NCBI GenBank assembly: GCA_964397015.1
Contig: CAYNHL010000093.1
Coordinates: 1-14,524, forward strand
DNA: 14,524 nucleotides
Direction: 5' to 3'
Origin: MADRE2 sp964397015
GTDB lineage: Bacteria; Desulfobacterota; Desulfobacteria; Desulfobacterales; Desulfobacteraceae
The notes beneath the pieces are model-generated. The model saw nothing but the letters and a program-made list of their open reading frames with translations. It was not told the DNA's origin and searched no databases. Below are positions 8,249-14,524 of this stretch, in pieces; the first letter of the stretch is position 1, and the number at the start of each line of letters is the position of its first letter. Both the position numbers and the translations under genes were made by a program.

Positions 8249-9259
8249 TTACGGCCGGTGCTTTTCTGCAGATTCAAAAACGGCATCCAGCAGGTTTTGG
8301 GCATCAAATTCAGATTGATGCTTTTTTACCCATTCAGTATAGAAAACAGAAAATTTATCCTTTATAGCCGCCCGGTCACTTTCAGAAAGCGAATGTGTCT
8401 GGATGCCGGCGTCAATGGCGGCCTGTTTGTTTTCTTTGTCTTCCTGGTCAAATGCTGCAGCGGCCTTGAACCCGAATTCCTTTGATGCAACGGCATCGAT
8501 GGCATTCCTGGCACTTTCCGGCAGGCTGTTCCATTTGTTTTTGTTCATTAGAACGCACATCATGGCCCCGGAAAAATTGAATTCAGTGATGTGTTTTGAC
8601 ACATCGATGAGCTTGTGGCTTTTCAGGGCGGCATAGGGGGTGAAACAGCCGTCCACGACACCTTTTTGAAGGGCGATGGACAATTCACTTATGGGCAGCC
8701 CGACCGGGTTGCCGCCAAGAAGCTTTATGGCCTCGGATTCCAGGGCGTTTCCGCCACGGATTTTCTTGCCCTTGAAGTCGTCAGGGTGAACAAGGGGGGT
8801 TTGTGTGGTATGGACCTGGCTCAGTGGAGCGGACAGCAGCCACAGTACCTTGAAATCCTTGTAGTCTTCTTCAAGGTAAGTATCGTAAATATCATAAATT
8901 ACCTTTGTGACATGTGAGGCAGAGGTGAAAATAAAGGGCAGTTCGAATACCGAGCTTCTGTCAAATCTTCCCGGTACATAGCTGGGAAGGACAAAACCGA
9001 TATCGGTGATTCCAGTGCGGATAGCATCCACCATTGTCTTTGGATTGCCCAGGGTCGCGCCGGGATATATTTTTATGGAGACTTCATCGCCGGACTGCTC
9101 GGCCACCTGGGCCGCAAAGGGTTCAAAAGCCTTGACATGCTGGATATGCATGGCCGGCATAAAGTGTGCAAGCCTGAGTTCAATCGTTTTGCCCAGTACG
9201 GTGCCGGCATTCAATCCCAGCAGCATAATCCCGATCATTAAAATGGTCGATTTTTTCAT
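8249..9259 (-). CDS. dctP: TRAP transporter solute-binding protein (DctP family)
   Basis: The 336-residue periplasmic solute receptor starts with a classical signal peptide (MKKSTILMIG, hydrophobic core, probable cleavage near VLG-KT at residue 23). The mature part shows DctP features: LRLAHFMP near the N-terminus, IKIYPGATLGNPKTMVDAIRTG, and KGKKIRGGNALESEAIKLLG, where the Arg at residue 168 corresponds in position to the arginine that usually grips the ligand carboxylate. ATG 9259 is chosen because AAGGAG (9273-9268) lies 8 bases upstream; the GTG at 9268 would overlap that site. It is the promoter-proximal gene of the minus-strand operon. The ligand is most likely an organic acid; genomic context with an RdhA-like gene raises a halogenated or aromatic acid as a possibility. 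Confidence 0.95.
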   Translation of the reverse strand: MKKSTILMIGIMLLGLNAGTVLGKTIELRLAHFMPAMHIQHVKAFEPFAAQVAEQSGDEVSIKIYPGATLGNPKTMVDAIRTGITDIGFVLPSYVPGRFDRSSVFELPFIFTSASHVTKVIYDIYDTYLEEDYKDFKVLWLLSAPLSQVHTTQTPLVHPDDFKGKKIRGGNALESEAIKLLGGNPVGLPISELSIALQKGVVDGCFTPYAALKSHKLIDVSKHITEFNFSGAMMCVLMNKNKWNSLPESARNAIDAVASKEFGFKAAAAFDQEDKENKQAAIDAGIQTHSLSESDRAAIKDKFSVFYTEWVKKHQSEFDAQNLLDAVFESAEKHRP

Positions 9260-9280
9260 GATGCACACTCCTTAAATTTT

Positions 9281-9303
9281 AATTGTAAACAGTAAAAACA
9301 ATT
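9281..9303. repeat. inverted repeat in the dctP 5' untranslated region
   Basis: AATTGT (9281-9286) and ACAATT (9298-9303) form perfect 6-bp inverted arms around 11 bases, just downstream of the predicted transcription start of the TRAP operon. It is A+T-rich, so a weak RNA hairpin, a second regulator site or chance are all possible. Confidence 0.4.
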
Positions 9304-9312
9304 CTTTATAAT

Positions 9313-9323
9313 AAGTCTGACCT
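9313..9323. promoter_or_regulatory. candidate operator for the FadR-type GntR regulator
   Basis: AAGTCTGACCT contains the palindrome GTC-T-GAC and fits the GT-N3-AC core of FadR-subfamily operators. It sits directly downstream of the predicted -10 box on the minus strand, over the expected transcription start, where a repressor would act. The outer consensus T and A are absent, so this is a prediction only. Confidence 0.4.
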
Positions 9324-9351
9324 ATTTTAACCGGCCCGTTTTTCCTGTCAA
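9324..9351 (-). promoter_or_regulatory. sigma-70-type promoter for the TRAP/RdhA-like operon
   Basis: Reading the minus strand, TTGACA (9351-9346) is followed after 16 bases by TAAAAT (9329-9324), a full -35 match and a five-of-six -10 match. It lies about 65 bp upstream of the dctP ATG and points into the operon. The predicted start is near 9317. Confidence 0.6.
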
Positions 9352-9404
9352 GTATTTTTTTAAAGGACCTGCAGAATTTTTTTATCCCGGAGAAGTAAAT
9401 CATA

Positions 9405-9441
9405 CAGGTTGACAAGATAAAATTTACCTTGACAAAACCTG
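9405..9441. repeat. inverted repeat enclosing two TTGACA hexamers
   Basis: CAGGTT (9405-9410) and AACCTG (9436-9441) are perfect inverted arms separated by 25 bases. The left arm overlaps TTGACA 9409-9414 and the right arm follows TTGACA 9429-9434. It lies between the two predicted divergent promoters and could be a regulator-binding site. No good -10 box is seen at standard spacing on the plus strand. Confidence 0.35.
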
Positions 9442-9474
9442 GCCTGTTCACTACTTAAATGGTTGGATAATAAA

Positions 9475-9490
9475 TGGTGTGGTGGTTGCG
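9475..9490 (+). promoter_or_regulatory. possible sigma-54-type promoter for hdrA
   Basis: TGG at 9475-9477 and TTGC at 9486-9489 give the invariant GG-N10-GC spacing of sigma-54 promoters; the CAC bases after TGG are not conserved. Transcription would start near 9501, giving a leader of about 110 bases. Sigma-54 regulation is common in these bacteria, but one match this short can arise by chance. Confidence 0.3.
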
Positions 9491-9611
9491 GTCAAATGCC
9501 CATTAACCGGTCCTAAGCATAAGACATGACAATATTTATTAGTTTTTGAGCGAGAGAAGACCGAAGCGTAAAAAAACCGGAGTCCTGAAATTCTGAAAGG
9601 TTTGGAGGTTT

Positions 9612-12600
9612 ATGACAATGACACAGAAAGCTGTATCCAAGAATACCCCTGTCGGTTCCGCCATGGTAGTCGGCGGCGGGATCGCCGGCATGCAGTCAGC
9701 GATAGATCTGGCAAATTCCGGGTACTATGTATACCTGCTGGAAAAATCATATGCCATCGGGGGGATGATGGCACAGCTGGACAAGACATTTCCGACCAAT
9801 GACTGTACCATGTGAGTGATCTCACCCAAACTGGTCGAGGTCGGCCGGCATCTTAACATTGAACTTATGACCAATACAGAACTGCTTGAGCTCGATGGCG
9901 ACAAGGGCAACTTTACCGCCAGGGTAAGGCAGGCCCCCAGGTATGTGGATCTGGATAAATGCACCTCCTGCGGCGAGTGCACCAAAGTCTGTCCGGTGGA
10001 GGTCCCCAGCGAACACAACAAGGGGATGTCGATGCGCAGGGCCATATTCAAACAATATGAACAGGCCATACCCGGTGCTTATGGTATTTCCAAGCGGTCC
10101 ACGGCACCCTGTAAGGCAACCTGTCCTGCCCACGTGAGTATCCAGGGTTTTATCGCATTGATGAACCAGGGACAGCACCGGGAAGCTCTGGAACTGTTCA
10201 AACAGGAACATCCGTTCCCCGGTGCCTGCGGAAGGGTGTGCCACCATCCCTGTGAGTCCGAATGTACCCGCGGAGACCTGGACGATCCCGTTGGTATCCA
10301 GCACCTGCACCGCTACCTGGCAGACCTGGATTTTGAGACAGACAGCCCCTATATTCCGAAAACAGATGAAAACAGGGATGAAAAAGTCGCTGTCATAGGT
10401 TCGGGGCCCGCAGGTTTGACCGTTGCCTATTACCTTGCGCAGAAAGGGTATGGTGTGACGGTTTTTGAAAAACTGCCTGTAAAGGGCGGTATGATGGCCG
10501 TGGGAATACCTGAATACCGCCTGCCAAAGGCCCAGCTTGCAAAAGAGATCGATGTGATTGAAAAAATGGGCGTGGATATTCAGACATCGGTTGAATTTGG
10601 AAAAGATATCACCCTGGACAGCCTCAAATCGGACGGGTATGCCGCCGTGTTCCTTGGAACCGGCCTGCATGGCTCACGCTCCCTGGGCGTACCCGGCGAA
10701 GACCTGGACAACGTAATGCCGGGTGTCGAGTTTTTGAAAAACGCGGCATTGGACCAGGCGCCCGCTCTCTCAGGCCGGGTCGTAGTGATTGGCGGCGGCA
10801 ACGTGGCCGTTGACGTGGCCTTGACAGCCCGCAGGCTCGGATCGGACGACGTGACCATGGTCTGCCTTGAAAAGCGCGATGAAATGCCGGCCTGGGATTA
10901 TGAAATTGAAGAGGCCCTGGAAGAGAACGTTACCATCATGGATTCCTGGGGGCCGCTGGAGTTTGACGGCAAGAGCGGGAAAGTCAAGAAGGCACGGTTT
11001 AAAAAATGTGTTTCCGTGTTTGACGATCAATGTGTTTTCAACCCGGCTTATGATGAAAGCGATGTAACAGAACTCGATGCAGATTACGTGATTGTCGCAA
11101 TCGGCCAGATGGGAGAGCTGGATTTTGCACAGCCCCAGTCAATAGCTGTAACCCGCCGGGGAGGTCTGGATGCGGATCCTGTAACACTTCAGACGCCCAT
11201 TGAATGGGTGTTTGCGGGCGGAGACGGGGTTTACGGGCCCAAGTCCGTGGTCGATGCAGTGGCCTGCGGTAAAGAAGCTGCTGAAAGTATCCACCGTTTC
11301 ATCCAGGGACAGGACCTGCATGAAAACCGGGAGAAAAACTGGGAATTTGACAAGCCCGACATTGCCGGTCAGCCTTTCAGGGACCGCATGTCACCGGTCA
11401 AGCTCGAACCGGCTGAACGTGAGGGCAATTTCAGGGAAGTAAATTCCGGGCTTGCGCTTGAAGATATTGAAAAAGAGTCACAGCGCTGCCTGTCCTGCGG
11501 CATATGTTCCGAATGCTACCAGTGTGTGACGGCGTGCCTGGCCGAAGCCATCGATCACTCCCAGCTGCCGGTGACCCGGGATCTTGACGTAGGCGCCGTA
11601 ATCCTGAACATGGGAAGTGATCCTTTTGATCCCACCGATCTCGATGATACCTACATGTACCGGCGGTCTGAAAATGTGCTTACCAGCCTGGAATTCGAAC
11701 GGCTTTTGAGTGCCGGCGGTCCCACCATGGGGCATCTCGTCCGGCCGTCCGACGGGGCTGAGCCATCCAGAATCGCCTGGCTTCAGTGTATCGGATCCAG
11801 GGACACCAACCGCTGCGGTAATGAATACTGCTCCTCGGTCTGCTGCATGTATGCCATCAAGGATGCCATGATCGCCAAGGAGCATTCGGAAAAAGAGCTG
11901 GACTGCGTTATTTTCAACATGGACATCAGGACCTTTGGCAAGGACTATGAAAAATATTACCTGAGGGGAAGGGACGAGAACGGAATAAGGTTTATCAAAT
12001 CAAGGATTCACAGCATTGTCGAAGAACCTGGCACAGACAACCTTATCCTGAATTACGTGACCGAGTCCGGAGAGATAGTCCAGGAAATTTTTGACATGGT
12101 GGTCCTGTCGGTCGGTCTCGAGATTCCCAAAGACAGCATCGATCTTGCCAACCGGATCGGAATCGAACTTAACCGGCATAATTTCGCCAGCACCCAGTCC
12201 TTCAACCCCCTCGAGACCAGTCGCCCCGGTGTATTCGTTTCCGGCGTTTTCCAGGGACCCAAGGACATCGCCTCATCCGTGACCGAGGCAAGCGGGTCTG
12301 CCGGTGCCGCAGGCGTCATCATGGCCCCGGCCCGCGACACGTGTACAAAGAGCGTGGAAATTGTCGAAGAACGGGATGTGAGTGGAGAAGAACCAAGGAT
12401 CGGAGTTTTCATCTGCCGGTGCGGCATAAATATCGCCGGGGTGGTGGATGTGGATGACGTGGAAGACTACACCAGGGAGCTGCCCAATGTGGTCTATACA
12501 GGCCAGAATCTGTTCACCTGCTCCCAGGATGCCCAGGGTATAATCAAGGACATTATCCTCGAGAATAAGCTCAACCGGGTGGTTGTGGCATCGTGTACCC

Positions 12601-14063
12601 CCAAAACCCATGAAGGTATTTTCATGGATACCATCACGGAAGCGGGATTGAACAAGTACCTGTTTGAAATGGCCAATATCAGGAACCAGGATTCCTGGAT
12701 GCATTTTCACGATCCAAAAAGAGCCACGCTTAAGGCAAAAGACCTGATCAAAATGGCCGTTGCCCGTGCCGGCACCCTGAAACCCCTTCATGAAAAACGT
12801 ATTCCCATCACAAGGCGGGCACTGGTAATCGGTGGTGGTGTCTCCGGCATGACATCGGCTGTCAACCTGGCGGACCAGGGGTTCGAGGTGGTGCTCGTGG
12901 AAAAGGAAGACAGTCTCGGCGGGCTTGGCAACCGGCTGCACCATACGATCCAGGGTGATGATATAAGGGCCTATGTCAAGGACCTTGCAAAAAGCGTGGA
13001 ATCCCACGAGAACATCGAAGTTTTGAAACAGGCCCTGGTGGTTGGATTTACCGGTTACAAGGGGAATTTTACCACAGATGTCCTGGTCGGGACAGCCATG
13101 GCGGAAAAGAAGGTGGATCACGGTGTAATGATCGTTGCCACCGGTGCAGTTGAATACAGTCCCACCGAATACCTGTATACTGAGAGTGACCGGGTCGTCA
13201 CCCAGCTCGAACTTGCGGACCGGCTTGAAGAAAAGGGAGCCGAAGGTCTTGACAGCGTTGTCATGATTCAATGCGTGGGGTCCAGGAATGAAACAAATCC
13301 AAACTGCTCCAGGATCTGCTGCCAGAGTGCCGTCAAGAATGCGATCCATATAAAGAAACTGAGCCCGGAGACCGATGTGTTTATTCTGTACCGGGATATG
13401 CGCATGTATTCCATGCTTGAAGAATATTACAATACAGCCAGGAACCTTGGGGTTATCTTTGCAAGGTTCGATTCCGACAACCCGCCCCTGGTGGAAAAAT
13501 CCGAAGACGGCAGCCTGACAGTGACCTTTACAGATCATGTCCTGGGCAGCCGGCTGGTGGCGGATGCCGACATGGTAGTGCTCAGTGCCGGTGTCCAGGC
13601 TCAGGATACAAAGGAACTGGCCACCATCATCAAAACCAATCGAAATGCCGAAGGGTTTTTTATCGAAGCCCATGTGAAACTCAGGCCGGTGGAAGCGCCC
13701 ACGGAAGGTATCTTTATCTGCGGCACAGCCCACGGGCCCCAGCTTATAACCGAAGCCATCGCCCAGGCACAGGCAGCCGCCTCCCGGGCCACCACTTTCC
13801 TGGCACAGGAATACCTGACCCTGTCTGCCGTGACAGCGGAGGTCAATCCGGATCATTGTGCCTCCTGCCTGGTCTGTGTTCGTTCCTGTCCATACGATGT
13901 TCCGGTGATAAATGAATATGGTGTGAGTTATATCGACCCGGCCCTGTGCCATGGATGCGGAATCTGCGCGTCTGAGTGCCCGGCTAAAACCATCAAGCTG
14001 AACTGGTACGAGGATGACCAGTTGCTAAGCAAGGTAGAGGCCTTGCTTGAGGGGGTAATATGA
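9612..14063 (+). CDS. hdrA: selenocysteine-containing HdrA-NfnB/GltD-HdrA fusion flavoprotein (TGA 9813-9815 read as Sec)
   Basis: With TGA 9813-9815 read as selenocysteine this is one 1483-residue protein. Domains: FAD-binding start of HdrA (GGGIAG 21-26) with C65-T-M-Sec68; 4Fe-4S motif C117-C120-C123-C127; an NfnB/GltD-like insert with FeS cysteines 167, 171, 206, 210, 214, 218, FAD motif IGSGPAG (about 262-268) and NAD(P) motif IGGGNVAVDVA (about 393-403); a six-Cys segment (626-642); the C-terminal half of HdrA 1 (CIGSR at 726, CC at 744-745); then a full second HdrA with ICRCG (934-938), FAD motif IGGGVSG (about 1073-1079), CVGSR (1221) and two ferredoxin motifs (C1416-C1426, C1446-C1456). 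Three FAD sites are predicted. In methanogens HdrA is the bifurcating flavin subunit. ATG 9612 is only 3 bases after GGAGG; ATG 9618 (spacing 9) is the likelier initiator. Partner enzymes are unknown; BamE of class II benzoyl-CoA reductase is an alternative relative. Confidence 0.88.
9813..9815 (+). other. in-frame TGA recoded as selenocysteine (Sec68 of HdrA)
   Basis: The codon follows NDCTM and precedes the HdrA-like ISPKLVEVGRH. HdrA proteins have Cys here (NDCSMC then ISPKL), and Sec replaces it in some known homologues. Coding continues in frame for 1415 codons, so a nonsense mutation or a true stop is unlikely. Confidence 0.88.
9831..9848 (+). promoter_or_regulatory. bacterial SECIS hairpin of hdrA
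   Basis: CTGGTC (9831-9836) pairs with GGCCGG (9843-9848) over six base pairs including two G-U pairs, around the loop GAGGTC. The loop contains AGGUC, as in the E. coli fdhF SECIS, and its GG begins 23 bases after the UGA, in the usual range for SelB recognition. Confidence 0.7.
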
Positions 14064-14500
14064 AAGATGATTTCCAGCCAGTCATCCTGGCTTTCTGTTG
14101 TAATTACTGAGGGTATTCAGCTGCGGACCTGGCAGGTTCCATGAGACTGAAATGCCCCACTGATTTTCGCATTATCCGGGTACCATGCACTGGAAAAGTC
14201 GACGTGATCCATATCCTGAGAGCTTTTGAAAAAGGGGTGGACGGCGTATTCGTGGTCGGGTGCATGGAGGGTGACTGCCATTTCAACACCGGCAATTTCA
14301 GGGCCAGAAAACGGGTTGAGCAGGCAGCCGCGCTCCTGGACAAGACAGGAGTCGGCGGTGACCGTGTAAGGATGTATAACCTGTCTTCCGGCGAGGGCCC
14401 ATTGTTTGCAGAATATGCCCGCGAGATGGACGAGCTGATCAGGACACTCGGCCCAAGCCCCTTGCGGCAGGCAAAAATGAAGAATGCCAGTGCCGCCTGA
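14060..14500 (+). CDS. mvhD: selenocysteine-containing MvhD/FlpD-like electron-transfer subunit (TGA 14108-14110 read as Sec)
   Basis: The ATG at 14060 overlaps the hdrA stop as ATGA. Reading TGA 14108-14110 as Sec gives a 146-residue protein of the MvhD/FlpD family, small 2Fe-2S proteins that pass electrons from a hydrogenase or formate dehydrogenase to HdrA. The N-terminus is MKDDFQPVILAFCCNYU with Sec17 where relatives have Cys in FCCNWC, then the family stretches GYSAADLAGS, IRVPCTGKVD, HILRAFEKGVDGVFVVGC, GDCHFNTGN and RMYNLSSGEGP. A frame begun at 14141 (ATG) would give a 119-residue product lacking the cluster cysteines, so it is an artefact of stopping at TGA. The overlap implies coupled translation with hdrA and a physical partnership. 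BamF of class II benzoyl-CoA reductase is a related alternative. Confidence 0.88.
14108..14110 (+). other. in-frame TGA recoded as selenocysteine (Sec17 of MvhD)
   Basis: The codon lies in CCNY-U-GYSAADLAG. MvhD relatives have Cys here (CCNWC-SY). Family sequence continues on both sides in the same frame, so readthrough is needed to make a complete protein. Confidence 0.88.
14125..14140 (+). promoter_or_regulatory. bacterial SECIS hairpin of mvhD
   Basis: GGA (14125-14127) pairs with TCC (14138-14140) and CCT (14128-14130) with AGG (14134-14136), with T14137 bulged and GGC in the loop. The loop GG begins 20 bases after the UGA, close to the spacing in E. coli fdhF. The small bulged stem resembles the minimal bacterial SECIS form. 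Confidence 0.55.
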
Positions 14501-14524
14501 AATCGATATGATCAACCTTACTAC

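Larger units (their letters stand above)
9260..9611. other. divergent control region between the TRAP/RdhA-like operon and hdrA
   Basis: About 350 bp with no coding frame. It is A+T-rich and serves two divergent transcription units. On the minus strand it holds a ribosome site, a strong promoter candidate and two palindromes. On the plus strand it holds two TTGACA hexamers 20 bp apart (9409-9414, 9429-9434), a sigma-54-like -24/-12 match and the GGAGG site for hdrA. The separate entries describe these. Confidence 0.7.

Noticed and set aside
12273..13952. 559-codon minus-strand frame opposite hdrA
   Set aside because: It mirrors a well-supported flavoprotein coding region and shows His/Gly-rich shadow composition with no motif.
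9816..14063. Separate gene starting at GTG 9816
   Set aside because: It would start in the middle of the HdrA flavin domain, with no ribosome site, and lose the FAD motif encoded upstream. Recoding of TGA 9813-9815 explains both halves.
14141..14500. 119-residue gene starting at ATG 14141
   Set aside because: MvhD-family sequence continues upstream in frame through TGA 14108-14110 to ATG 14060, which overlaps the hdrA stop.
14508..14524. Start of a further gene (ATG 14508) after mvhD
   Set aside because: Only five full codons are visible and no ribosome binding site precedes the ATG, so it cannot be supported from this window.

Overview
The window looks like a chromosomal segment of a marine-type sulfate-reducing bacterium of the Desulfobacterota, probably Desulfobacterales. 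This rests on gene content: a long HdrA-type flavoprotein with an adjacent MvhD-like protein, both with an in-frame TGA at a conserved cysteine position; a membrane-anchored RdhA-like protein; a TRAP transporter; and a eukaryotic-type UDP-glucose pyrophosphorylase. The genus cannot be fixed by reading alone, and no RNA gene, IS element, CRISPR array or phage gene was seen.

Layout. Positions 1-298 are non-coding, with short repeats. A plus-strand block follows: UDP-glucose pyrophosphorylase (299-1738), a small decayed-looking 4Fe-4S protein (1849-2055) with a possible terminator, an MBL-fold hydrolase (2144-2983) and an AmpG-like permease (2988-4277). A minus-strand block then converges on it. 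In transcription order it holds a TRAP transporter (dctP 9259-8249, dctQ 8248-7739, dctM 7742-6438), a three-TM RdhA-like iron-sulfur protein (6406-4994) and a FadR-type GntR regulator (4958-4284). The genes touch, overlap by 4 bp or are 31-35 bp apart, so this is very probably one operon. A divergent control region (about 9260-9611) carries a good sigma-70-type promoter for the minus operon, with a GT-N3-AC palindrome at the expected start site, and a possible sigma-54-type promoter for the plus strand.

On the plus strand from 9612 lies the most striking part. A naive gene call splits the first gene at TGA 9813-9815, and makes the second start about 80 bp late, after TGA 14108-14110. Read through as selenocysteine, these become a 1483-residue HdrA-NfnB/GltD-HdrA fusion (Sec68 in a CxxU motif) and a 146-residue MvhD/FlpD-like protein (Sec17). 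Each UGA is followed at the right distance by a small hairpin with a GG-containing apical loop, as in bacterial SECIS elements. The two genes overlap by 4 bp.

How the parts may work together (inference). The TRAP system would import a carboxylate. The RdhA-like protein, predicted to be membrane-tethered with its catalytic domain in the cytoplasm, would reduce it, possibly by dehalogenation, under control of the FadR-type regulator. The divergent Sec-containing HdrA-MvhD pair would be a flavin-based electron-bifurcating or -confurcating module exchanging electrons between NAD(P)H, ferredoxin and an unseen partner. The link between the two halves is only proximity and a shared control region.
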